Part shown: in pieces, positions 15,596 to 22,727 of the stretch
Numbering within the stretch: position 1 is the first letter of the stretch
Layout: every line of letters begins with the position of its first letter
Assembly (NCBI GenBank): GCA_034114085.1
Contig: JAXEWB010000012.1
Coordinates: forward strand, 1 to 30,918
From: Spiro-02 sp034114085
Lineage (GTDB): Bacteria; Spirochaetota; Spirochaetia; Sphaerochaetales; Sphaerochaetaceae
Direction: 5' to 3'
DNA: 30,918 bases
The notes under the pieces: generated by a model
The model's database searches: none
The model's input: the letters and a program-made list of their open reading frames with translations, nothing else
Told to the model about the DNA's origin: nothing
Program-made: the position numbers and the translations under genes

Positions 15596-16582
15596 TTAAT
15601 ATATCGAGCCGCTGTTGACGATGGGCTGGGCGTCCTTGTTGCCGCACAGCACGACCAGCAGGTTGCTCACCATCGCCGCCTTTCGCTCTTCGTCAAGGTC
15701 GACGATCTGCTTCTGGCTCAGTTTTTCCAATGCCATTTCTACCATGCTCACCGCGCCTTCGACAATCTTCTGGCGTGCTGCGATGATCGCCACGGCCTGT
15801 TGCCGCTGAAGCATCGCGGCGGCGATTTCTGGCGCATAGGCGAGGTTGGTGATCCGTACTTCAAGGATTTCCAGTCCGGCGTCCTCAACCTTCTTCTGGA
15901 GTTCTTCCTGCATCTTCAACGCGATTTCCTGGCTGCTGCCCCGCAACGTAGTTTCGTCGTCGTTCAACGGGTCGTCGTCGATCAGGTCATAGGGGTAGAG
16001 CCTTGCGGTATTCCTGATGGTGGAATCGCATTGGATCGAGAGGAACTCAAAGTAGTTGTTGATGCTGAGGACCGCTTTCGTGGGGTTCTCCACCCTCCAG
16101 ATCACCACGGAGCCGATCATGATGGGGTTGCCGAGCTTGTCGTTGACCTTCTGCATCTGATTGTCCAGCGTTTCGATTTTGGTCGAAATCTTTCTCGTTC
16201 CGTTCTGCGCTTTCTTGCCGCCTTTGTATGTGTCGGAATCATCGGCGGATACATTGCTTTTCCCCTGCGGTTTGCAGGAAGCGACAAACGGATTCAGAAA
16301 ATAAAAGCCTGCGTCCTTGACCGTGCCATGGTATTTGCCGAACAAGGTCAGGACGATGGCTTCGTTCGGACCGACGACCTTGAAGCCTGCGAAAAGAACA
16401 CAGAACAGGCAAAGCAGGACTGTCCCGGCTATCCCGGACGCAATGGCTGGAACATCCTCGTAGGAATTCCCGGCGAAAACAATCAGTCCAATCGAGCCGA
16501 TCAGCAGGATCACTTCAATCACAATGCCCCGAAATCCGCTTTTGGGATGAAGATTCTTTTCTTCGATATGGTTCAGCGTCAT
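15596..16582 (-). CDS. SPFH/Band 7 domain membrane protein
   Basis: A 328-residue protein with two hydrophobic segments at roughly residues 18-38 and 45-65, then the SPFH core. Core features are FKVVGPNEAIVLTLFGKYHGTVKDAGFYFLNPF, IWRVENPTKAVLSINNYFEFL, the ALKMQEELQKKVEDAGLEILEVRITNLAYAPEIAAAMLQRQQAVAIIAARQKIVEGA coiled-coil that builds oligomeric rings, and a short Cys/Gly-rich tail. Proteins of this group form large membrane assemblies that organise microdomains or stress responses. The ATG at 16582 has GGAGG just upstream (GGAGGATATC); an ATG at 16600 lies before that site and is less likely. It is followed by an Arc-like protein gene and preceded by a good promoter and palindrome. Confidence 0.9.
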   Translation of the reverse strand: MTLNHIEEKNLHPKSGFRGIVIEVILLIGSIGLIVFAGNSYEDVPAIASGIAGTVLLCLFCVLFAGFKVVGPNEAIVLTLFGKYHGTVKDAGFYFLNPFVASCKPQGKSNVSADDSDTYKGGKKAQNGTRKISTKIETLDNQMQKVNDKLGNPIMIGSVVIWRVENPTKAVLSINNYFEFLSIQCDSTIRNTARLYPYDLIDDDPLNDDETTLRGSSQEIALKMQEELQKKVEDAGLEILEVRITNLAYAPEIAAAMLQRQQAVAIIAARQKIVEGAVSMVEMALEKLSQKQIVDLDEERKAAMVSNLLVVLCGNKDAQPIVNSGSIY

Positions 16583-16606
16583 GATATCCTCCGTCATCAT
16601 TTTTAT

Positions 16607-16627
16607 ATGATATCAAAATGATATCAT
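16607..16627. promoter_or_regulatory. Twin TGATATCA operator before the SPFH gene
   Basis: A 9-3-9 perfect inverted repeat: ATGATATCA (16607-16615), AAA, TGATATCAT (16619-16627). Each arm holds the self-palindrome TGATATCA, so there are two dimer sites whose centres are 11 bases apart, one helical turn. A third, partial copy (ATGATATCC, 16581-16589) overlaps the SPFH start. Such spacing suits cooperative binding by Arc-like dimers, one of which is encoded in this operon. Confidence 0.6.
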
Positions 16628-16646
16628 AATGAATGCATGATGACAA
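16618..16646 (-). promoter_or_regulatory. Promoter of the SPFH/Arc-like operon
   Basis: On the minus strand TTGTCA (16641-16646) is followed after 17 bases by TATCAT (16618-16623). The -10 lies inside the twin palindrome, so binding there would block RNA polymerase. Confidence 0.6.
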
Positions 16647-16884
16647 GTGGCAATAGTAAAAAAATATAGATGGCACATTGGCTTTATAGAAGACAAGCCA
16701 AAGCTTTTTCATTGTCGTTAGTCTTTCATATGATCAAATCAAACTGGCTAGGTATTCCTCTGAAAAGAAAAAGTCATCGATGTCTTCTTGAGACCAGGCA
16801 GTTATCCAATGCACAGAGACCGTGAAGGGGGATGAAGCCAGCCATCGACGATATGCGGATACAATATAAGTCCCGCTGTCAAGT

Positions 16885-17319
16885 TCAATGAAGTCGATAT
16901 TCCGCGTTCTGGAAATCAAGACTCCTTCCCAGCATAAAGCCCTTGAGCTGGAGTTTCTTATTCCAGAAGCCATAATGATTGAGCAGGGAAACCGAAACAA
17001 GGAAAAATCCCCAACCCCAGAAATCAGAATGAGAATCAATTATGGCTAACGCCCCCATCGCCCAAAAGATAAACGCTTGTATGTATCTGCATATGTCATT
17101 ATCGATCACAGAAATGACAACGAACAAGCATAACGTTGCCAGTAGTATCCAATTGGTTGATGACACATATTCCAGATGCATAATCACAAATAGAAATGAA
17201 CTTCCATTTCTAAGAGCAATGGTCCACGAATTTATGATGATTGTGACAACCAGTAAGAGGGAAAAGACAATTCCTAGGACTTGCTGTGTTTTTCTTTCAG
17301 TTTTATGAGAAACTATCAT
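16885..17319 (-). CDS. Hypothetical membrane protein, possibly frameshifted
   Basis: 144 residues with about four hydrophobic segments: QVLGIVFSLLLVVTIIINSW, FLFVIMHLEYV, NWILLATLCLFVVISVI, and AFIFWAMGALAIID to FFLVSVSLLNHYGF. I do not recognise the family. Its ATG directly follows the TAA of the gene before it, with GGGAGGA as ribosome site, so they form one transcription unit. The last 13 residues (RSLDFQNAEYRLH) are overlapped in another frame by an open frame ending at 16734 whose tail (RNIDFIELDSGTYIVSAYRRWL...) looks protein-like. A one-base shift around 16885-16930 would join them into a protein of about 195 residues. Whether the short form is native cannot be decided. Base composition is AT-richer than the flanking operons. 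Confidence 0.6.
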   Translation of the reverse strand: MIVSHKTERKTQQVLGIVFSLLLVVTIIINSWTIALRNGSSFLFVIMHLEYVSSTNWILLATLCLFVVISVIDNDICRYIQAFIFWAMGALAIIDSHSDFWGWGFFLVSVSLLNHYGFWNKKLQLKGFMLGRSLDFQNAEYRLH

Positions 17320-17841
17320 TTAGTCCTCCCAGAATTTTCTTTCTTTTACCATCTCCAGAGGGAATATCTGCTCCATTTCGGGATTCTGGATACTTTCAAT
17401 CTCGGAAATAAGCTTTTCCCTTATGGTTTCAGCTTGCCATGCTCCACTAGTGACTGGGTTGTATTTTCCTTCTAGGGAATCATTTCGGGCGTCCGCAATA
17501 TAATCTTGTATCATGACCAAGAGGAGGATATTCATTCCTCTCGTGATGATTTGTATGTTTCCGTCATAAAAGCAATTTAATGGATGCAATCTATCAATGA
17601 GATTTTCATCATCCAACGCATCGTGGCTGAATACCGTCTTAAAATAGCCCTTCTGAGCCATAAGAAAATAAGCGTTTGTGTGAAGTGCTGAGATTCTTTG
17701 TGGGTGACTGCAATGCGCTATGAACGGTAAAGCTGCAATCAGTCTCACCAGTGGATCATTTGCTTTTTGTAATACGACTTCTCTATTTGCAGAATAACTG
17801 GCCAGGGCAAAAAAAACGTCATCGCATTGGTTATTAATCAT
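17320..17841 (-). CDS. Hypothetical protein
   Basis: 173 residues from ATG 17841 (MINNQCDDVFFALASYSANREVVL); a TTG at 17871 could add ten residues. No ribosome site is obvious at either. The protein is soluble, mixed alpha, with one hydrophobic stretch (GMNILLLVMIQDYIAD) too short and isolated to be convincing as a membrane segment. No known motif is visible. The final residues EMVKERKFWED end at a TAA touching the start of the membrane-protein gene, so the pair is probably functionally linked. It lies in an AT-rich islet with codon choice unlike the neighbouring operons, a sign of recent acquisition. Confidence 0.6.
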   Translation of the reverse strand: MINNQCDDVFFALASYSANREVVLQKANDPLVRLIAALPFIAHCSHPQRISALHTNAYFLMAQKGYFKTVFSHDALDDENLIDRLHPLNCFYDGNIQIITRGMNILLLVMIQDYIADARNDSLEGKYNPVTSGAWQAETIREKLISEIESIQNPEMEQIFPLEMVKERKFWED

Positions 17842-18210
17842 AGGATTAAGTATAAAACATACCAATATCAAATTAAAGTAAAAACGTTTAATCCGTCCAT
17901 GAGTACGGTTTTAGCAACTTTAATAATCATATGCAATTAAATATATCAGACACTAAAGAGTGGTGGTGCTGCTATGCTTTTGACGGTACTTCCTGACATG
18001 TTGGCATGTCACTCAGGGCTACTATGGGTTTGATTGTAGGTGTAATTTACGAAATGAAAATTGAGGGACGATTTTTCAAAAAGTCCACACTTCAGTACAT
18101 TTCGTGCAGATGTGAAGGGTAAAAGGGAATGGCAAGGTTTTTTGATATCATGATGATGAATGAGTAATTACATATATAATAATGAATTATTTTTTTTATA
18201 TAAAAATTTG
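17842..18210. other. AT-rich intergenic region, no gene seen
   Basis: Between the hypothetical genes and the GntR operon. It contains a hairpin with arms TGACATG (17994-18000) and CATGTCA (18005-18011), loop TTGG, extendable by CCT/AGG around a CTC bulge (17991-18017). It also has long A/T tracts near 18180-18210. I find no coding frame with a ribosome site and no recognisable RNA gene. Confidence 0.45.
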
Positions 18211-18239
18211 TTGTCAAAGGGTTACCCTGGTGGTAGCAT
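18211..18239 (+). promoter_or_regulatory. Promoter of the GntR-AtuA operon
   Basis: TTGTCA (18211-18216), 17-base spacer, TAGCAT (18234-18239), preceded by an A/T tract. The start site would fall in the palindrome beginning at 18241. The leader to the regulator's ATG is about 90 bases. Confidence 0.55.
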
Positions 18240-18240
18240 A

Positions 18241-18257
18241 TATTTGTCGGACAAATA
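18241..18257. promoter_or_regulatory. 17-bp perfect palindrome, probable GntR operator
   Basis: TATTTGTC-G-GACAAATA, arms of 8 with one central base. The core TTGTCGGACAA fits the GTxxxAC-type sites of FadR/FCD-subfamily regulators such as the one encoded 80 bases downstream. It sits directly after the -10, so binding would repress. Confidence 0.7.
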
Positions 18258-18336
18258 GACTATTGAGAATGTTCGGATGTCGCATTCCATCGTGGCTTGC
18301 ACGGTGCGGACAAGGGTATCCGGAGGGAGTGGTGCA

Positions 18337-19017
18337 ATGAGAGTTACCCCTGTCAGGGCGGAGAGACTATCGGACAAAGTCGTCAGGCAGATTCTGGGGA
18401 TGATTCATGACGGAGACCTTCAGCCTGGTGCGAAACTCCCTACGGAGACGCAGTTCGCTGAACAGTTCGGGGTAAGCCGGGGTGTAATCCGTGAAGCGAT
18501 GACCCAGCTCCAGGCACAGGGGTATGTCCGCCGCCGACCCAAGGACGGTACGTATATTCAGGAAGACGTTCAGGATAAATTCGCCCGGCCTGTGTCTGAC
18601 GCATTGAAGAAGGCCACGTATCTTGACCTGTTGGATTTCAGAGAATCCCTGGAAACCCGGATGGTGGAGATTGTGGTCGAGCGGGCCAGCGACGAGGAGA
18701 TAGAGGAGATTGTCGAGAGCCTGACGGGGACGGACGATGGTTCGGAGCCTTCCACTGTAGATCATTATTTCCATTATAAGCTTGCCCAGGCGTCCAAGAA
18801 TGTCTTCTACATGAATTTTATCGACACGTATTACGATTTGATTGAGGAAATGGCCCAGCAGAACATGAAGGATCAGCAACGTAGCGATTTGGTGGCTCAG
18901 GAGCATGAAGCGATCGCCCGTGCCATAGCCCGTCGGGACAAGGACGCCGCCAGGGAAGCCATGGCCTATCATATGCGGATGGTCCGCAAGGCCCGGCAAT
19001 CGCAGGAGGACCGATGA
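18337..19017 (+). CDS. GntR-family regulator, FadR/FCD subfamily
   Basis: 226 residues from ATG 18337, chosen because GGAGGGAG precedes it and the protein then starts at the winged helix (LSDKVVRQILGMIHDGDLQPGAKLPTETQFAEQFGVSRGVIREAMTQLQAQGYVRRRPKDGTYI, residues 11-74). The rest is the all-helical FCD effector domain. Its metal/ligand residues are visible: D142, H146 (VDHYFHYKLA), H190 (QEHEAI) and H212 (YHMRM), so a carboxylate-type ligand bound through a metal ion is plausible. An upstream frame to 18277 lies over the leader and has no ribosome site. It leads the operon with AtuA and DUF4387 proteins (overlap ATGATG at 19014) and is probably repressor of the whole unit, released by the substrate or an intermediate. 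Confidence 0.92.
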   Translation: MRVTPVRAERLSDKVVRQILGMIHDGDLQPGAKLPTETQFAEQFGVSRGVIREAMTQLQAQGYVRRRPKDGTYIQEDVQDKFARPVSDALKKATYLDLLDFRESLETRMVEIVVERASDEEIEEIVESLTGTDDGSEPSTVDHYFHYKLAQASKNVFYMNFIDTYYDLIEEMAQQNMKDQQRSDLVAQEHEAIARAIARRDKDAAREAMAYHMRMVRKARQSQEDR

Positions 19018-20450
19018 TGCCGAAGTGCTTCAAAATCCTTTCACCCTGCGGTATCCTTGGCTATGGGTTCCCTGATTCATCGTTTGAAGCCGGCCTTGCC
19101 GACCGGCCGGACGCCATTGTCGTCGATGCCGGTTCAACGGATGCCGGTCCCCATAAGCTGGGCGCGAAGACCGCCATCGTAAGCCGTATCGCCGCGAAGA
19201 AGGATCTGGTTAGGCTGATTGACGGAGGCATCCGGCTGAACATTCCGGTCATCATCGGCTCCGCTGGAGGAAGCGGGGGGAAAAGCCATGTGGAATGGAC
19301 TCTTTCAATCATACGGGAGATATTTCTGGAGCGGAAGTTTCCGGAACTGAAGACCGCTGTGATTTGGGCGGATATCCCTGATGCCGAAATTCTGAAGCGG
19401 CTTCAGGCCGGACAGGTGACTCCACTTGGTGCCACCGTACCGGATTTGACTGAAGCTACATTGTCCCAGACTACCGGCGTAGTAGCCCAGATGGGAGTGG
19501 AACCAATCCTCGCGGCATTGAATGAAGGCGCACAGTTGGTCGTTTGCGGTCGCGCCTATGATCCCTCGCCGTTCGCCGCAGTTGGCATTCACGCCGGTTT
19601 CGATGCCGCTCTCAGCTATCATCTGGGCAAGGTTCTGGAATGCGGCGCATTGTGCTGTGATCCGGGAACTACGAAGGACTGCATGATGGGTGTCCTTTAT
19701 GATGATTGTTTTGAGGTTTATCCATGCGACCCGAAGCGGAAGTGCAGCGAGCTCAGCGTCGCCGCCCATACCTTTTATGAAAAAGACCACCCATATATCC
19801 TTCATGGTCCCGGGATTGTCATGGATTTGTCCGGTTGCACCTTCCGGCAGGTCGCGGAAAACCGGGTGCGGGTGACTGGCAGCAGGATGAAGGCCACCGA
19901 CCCGTATGAAATCAAGCTTGAGGGTGCCCGTAAGGTGGCATATCGGACCTTTGTCATCGCCGGGGTGCGCGATCCCCTGTTGATTGAGAAGATTGAAGAG
20001 GTTGAAAACCTAGTTGAAACGAGCGTTCGTGAACAGTACAAGGAGATTCCTTCCGGTTCCTACCGTGTCAATTTCTTCAACTATGGGAAAAACGGCGTTA
20101 TGGGGATGTTGGAACCATCACGACAGGTGCCCCATGAGCTGTGCGTCCTGTTCGAGGTCTTGGCCGATACGCAACAACTGGCTTCGACGATCTGCGCCTC
20201 CATCCGTTCCACCTTCATGCATTATGGCTATGACGGCAGGAAATCGACCGCCGGCAACCTGGCTTTCCCGTATGCGCCGAGCGATGTTGAATTCGGTCCC
20301 GTATTTGAGTTCTCCGTCTATCACCTGATGCCGGTCGATGATCCGAGGACGTTGTTCCCCATTGAATGGTGGAGCCCCCTGAACGGGTTTCTCCCGCGTA
20401 CCGCCGAAAATGCCGGAATCACTAGAAACGCCGGAACAGGAGAGGCCTGA
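19014..20450 (+). CDS. AtuA-family (DUF1446) protein
   Basis: 478 residues. It opens ILSPCGILGYGFPDSSFEAGLADRPDAIVVDAGSTDAGPHKLG, the defining AtuA/DUF1446 pattern G-x-G-(F/Y)...D(A/G)GSTDxGP. This is followed by IIGSAGGSGGKSHVEWTLSIIREI and VVCGRAYDPSPFAAVGIHAGFD, also typical. The family takes its name from acyclic terpene utilisation, but most members have unknown reactions; acyl or hydroxy-acid chemistry has been proposed. No cofactor motif is evident. Start is ATG 19014 or the next codon 19017, both served by GGAGGA. The DUF4387 gene follows after one base, the standard AtuA-DUF4387 pairing, so the two probably form one enzyme. Role in this operon: perhaps processing the acidic or aglycone part of the imported compound (inference). 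Confidence 0.88.
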   Translation: MMPKCFKILSPCGILGYGFPDSSFEAGLADRPDAIVVDAGSTDAGPHKLGAKTAIVSRIAAKKDLVRLIDGGIRLNIPVIIGSAGGSGGKSHVEWTLSIIREIFLERKFPELKTAVIWADIPDAEILKRLQAGQVTPLGATVPDLTEATLSQTTGVVAQMGVEPILAALNEGAQLVVCGRAYDPSPFAAVGIHAGFDAALSYHLGKVLECGALCCDPGTTKDCMMGVLYDDCFEVYPCDPKRKCSELSVAAHTFYEKDHPYILHGPGIVMDLSGCTFRQVAENRVRVTGSRMKATDPYEIKLEGARKVAYRTFVIAGVRDPLLIEKIEEVENLVETSVREQYKEIPSGSYRVNFFNYGKNGVMGMLEPSRQVPHELCVLFEVLADTQQLASTICASIRSTFMHYGYDGRKSTAGNLAFPYAPSDVEFGPVFEFSVYHLMPVDDPRTLFPIEWWSPLNGFLPRTAENAGITRNAGTGEA

Positions 20451-20451
20451 T

Positions 20452-20763
20452 ATGGACAAGCTGGTTGATTTGGCCAAGATGCTCAGAAGCAAGAACAGCG
20501 GCCCGTTCCTCATTACGCTGGATATCCTGTTCGACAAGCCCGAGAACTACAGACGCGTCGTGGAAAGCGGGTTGATCAGCCGGAAGAAGCTCTGCGAGAT
20601 ATACGGGTTGGCGGAGAAGGATTTGTGCGGCATCGTCTTCTTTGACGCCGCGCTGGGAATCAAGATTACATATGACCGGCATGTGTCATCCGGCACCTGC
20701 GGGGACCGGGATGTGTATGGCGCACAGCAGCACGCCCCGTTGATGGAACTGCTGATTCCTTGA
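20452..20763 (+). CDS. DUF4387 protein, partner of AtuA
   Basis: 103 residues from ATG 20452 (AGGAGAGG eight bases before). The signature is intact: LAKMLRSKNSGPFLITLDILFD at the start, the middle IYGLAEKDLCGIVFFDAALGIKITYDR, and the ending GDRDVYGAQQHAPLMELLIP. DUF4387 proteins are nearly always encoded next to, or fused to, AtuA/DUF1446 proteins and are thought to be a small subunit of the same enzyme; the reaction is unknown. No cofactor site can be seen. An upstream in-frame ATG at 20410 overlaps the AtuA gene by 41 bases and adds a non-family stretch. Confidence 0.88.
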   Translation: MDKLVDLAKMLRSKNSGPFLITLDILFDKPENYRRVVESGLISRKKLCEIYGLAEKDLCGIVFFDAALGIKITYDRHVSSGTCGDRDVYGAQQHAPLMELLIP

Positions 20764-20812
20764 TGTACATGGTTGGATGTGTGCACAAGCCCTACAAAAC
20801 GCCCGTGAACGA

Positions 20813-20827
20813 GGGTTCGCAGAACCC
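20813..20827 (+). other. Small perfect hairpin before the permease gene
   Basis: GGGTTC-GCA-GAACCC between the DUF4387 stop and the strong AAGGAGG ribosome site (20836-20842). No T-run, so not a terminator. It could limit read-through or act as a processing point between the enzyme and transport parts of the operon. Confidence 0.4.
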
Positions 20828-20848
20828 GGCCCCGGAAGGAGGTTGTCT

Positions 20849-21808
20849 GTGAAGAAAAAGGAAAGAATGTCCATGATATCGGCGCTTGCGGCGAATCCGA
20901 TGTCCGGTCAGAAGAAAAGGTCGCTCTGGGAACGATTGTGGAACGAACGGCTGCTATATCTTCTCCTGCTACCCACCATTGTATTCTTCATTATTTTCCG
21001 TGTGTTGCCGATCATCAACATGCGTCTTGCGTTCTTTCAATTCAGGGCTCGCGGCAACTGGCCATTCGCCGGTCTCCGATATTTCAAGATGATCTTCAAA
21101 AGTCCGGCATTCATGCAGATCCTAGGCAACACGCTGGTTATCAGTTGCATGAAATATATCCTGTTGTTTCCCTGTTTTGTCATATTTGCGATCATGCTCA
21201 GCGAATTGAGATTCTTGCGGTTCAGAAAATATGTGCAAGTCATCTCGTATCTGCCGCATTTTTTGTCCTGGGTCGTCATCGCGGGCATTTGGATCAGCGC
21301 ATTGTCGCTCAATGGGGGAGTCAACCAGATAACGGGCTTTTTCGGTGCGGATGCCGTGGATTTCATGACCGACCGGGGGAAAATCAGATGGATTCTGATG
21401 CTGTGCGAAGGCTGGCGGAGTCTGGGGTGGGATTCGATCATATTTTTTACCGCCATCATCACGATTAATCCATCGTTGTATGAAGCCGCGGAAATAGACG
21501 GGGCGAGCCGCTGGAACGTGATCCGCTATATCGTGCTTCCCGCTCTGGTTACGCCGATGATCACGATGTTCATCCTGAATCTCGGCTTCTTCCTCAACGC
21601 TGGTTTCGACCAGGTGTTGAACTTCTCCAACGCGGCGGTCGAAAGCACCATTGACATTCTCGACACCTATATCTATCGCATAGGCATTGAAGGCGGCCAA
21701 TATTCACTGGCGACGGCGGTCAGTCTGGTAAAGGGCGTCGTCGGTATTTTCCTGGTTCTCGGGACGCATGTGGTCTCCAAGAAACTGACGGGCGAGGGGG
21801 TGTGGTGA
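20849..21808 (+). CDS. ABC transporter permease, LplB type
   Basis: 319 residues starting with GTG 20849 (AAGGAGG six bases before). The N-terminal tail is basic, then about six membrane segments begin at RLLYLLLLPTIVFFIIFRVLPIINMRLAF. FRARGNWPFAGLRYFKMIF and DGASRWNVIRYIVLPALVTPMITMFIL (the EAA loop, YEAAEIDGAS) are typical of the LplB/YtcP-like carbohydrate permeases common in firmicutes and spirochaetes. The ending ...VVSKKLTGEGVW is also characteristic (NKISRKxxGxGLW). It overlaps the partner gene by TGATG (21806-21810). It belongs to a transporter whose binding protein is two genes on, with no ATPase gene here. Confidence 0.93.
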   Translation: MKKKERMSMISALAANPMSGQKKRSLWERLWNERLLYLLLLPTIVFFIIFRVLPIINMRLAFFQFRARGNWPFAGLRYFKMIFKSPAFMQILGNTLVISCMKYILLFPCFVIFAIMLSELRFLRFRKYVQVISYLPHFLSWVVIAGIWISALSLNGGVNQITGFFGADAVDFMTDRGKIRWILMLCEGWRSLGWDSIIFFTAIITINPSLYEAAEIDGASRWNVIRYIVLPALVTPMITMFILNLGFFLNAGFDQVLNFSNAAVESTIDILDTYIYRIGIEGGQYSLATAVSLVKGVVGIFLVLGTHVVSKKLTGEGVW

Positions 21809-22701
21809 TGGCTTTGGTAAAGAAGAAGTTCACAGTCCTTCAATTCCTGCTCATGCTGTTCTTGTTCGCCCTGACGTTGACCATGATTGTGCCGATTCTC
21901 AACATATTTGCCAAATCGCTTTCAAGTCCCAAGGAATCCGTGGCGATGAGCGGGCTGGCGATACTCCCGAAGGACATCGACTTTATCAATTACCGGATTG
22001 TGTTCAGCCATCCGATCTTGATGCCCGCGTTGTGGAACTCGATCGTCATCACCGTCGTAGGGACTGTCATCAACATTCTGCTTACCACTACCGCGGCGTA
22101 TGTGCTTACTCGTCCAAAGCTGACGTTGAAGAAACCAATCATGGTGTTTTTGATTTTCATGATGCTGTTCGACCCCGGTATGGTTCCGGAATATCTGGTC
22201 GTGCAGCGTGTCGGCCTGATGGGAAGCAAATGGTCCGTCATATTGGTTACGGCGGTGAACGTCTACTACCTCATCATCATGATGCGGTATTTTGAAAAGG
22301 TTCCTCAATCGATCGTCGAGGCGGCGGTCATAGATGGCGCCGGTCATTTCAGGATGTTGTTTTCAGTGTTTTATCCATTGGCGAAGGCTGGGGTCGCTAC
22401 CATTACCATGTTCTATGCGGTGGTGCGTTGGAATGAATATTTCAAGGCAAGCATCTACCTGACAAGAAAATCGACCGATACGGTATTGCAGGTGATTCTC
22501 CGCCAGTTCGTCGTCTTGGGAGATACTGTCTCCATCCTCGGGCAACAGAATCTCTACGACTATAATGCGCTGGCACGCGTTGACTACGGTGCGCTCAAAG
22601 GTGCGACCATCATGGTCGCGATTGTTCCGATTCTGATCCTGTATCCATTCGTCTTGAAGTTCTACACCAAGGATGTGATGGGTGGGGGAATCAAAGAATA
22701 G
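21808..22701 (+). CDS. ABC transporter permease, LplC/YtcP type
   Basis: 297 residues. ATG 21808 is preceded by GAGGGGGTG; GTG codons at 21802 and 21805 are in frame but less likely. The first membrane segment is FLLMLFLFALTLTMIVPILNIFAKSLSS, followed by LAILPKDIDFINYRIVF. The EAA loop VEAAVIDGAGHFRMLFSVFYPLAKAG lies near residues 171-196. It ends FVLKFYTKDVMGGGIKE, close to the standard LplC ending (QKYFxKGVMIGAIKG). It pairs with the LplB-type permease and the large binding protein after it. Confidence 0.93.
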   Translation: MALVKKKFTVLQFLLMLFLFALTLTMIVPILNIFAKSLSSPKESVAMSGLAILPKDIDFINYRIVFSHPILMPALWNSIVITVVGTVINILLTTTAAYVLTRPKLTLKKPIMVFLIFMMLFDPGMVPEYLVVQRVGLMGSKWSVILVTAVNVYYLIIMMRYFEKVPQSIVEAAVIDGAGHFRMLFSVFYPLAKAGVATITMFYAVVRWNEYFKASIYLTRKSTDTVLQVILRQFVVLGDTVSILGQQNLYDYNALARVDYGALKGATIMVAIVPILILYPFVLKFYTKDVMGGGIKE

Positions 22702-22727
22702 AATCATAGAGACATAGGAGGTTTCTT

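Noticed and set aside
15422..16621. 399-codon plus-strand frame opposite the SPFH gene
   Set aside because: The minus-strand SPFH protein is unmistakable; the plus frame is its complement.
20813..20827. GGGTTC-GCA-GAACCC considered as a tRNA T-arm
   Set aside because: Loop is three bases, not seven, and no acceptor or anticodon stem surrounds it.
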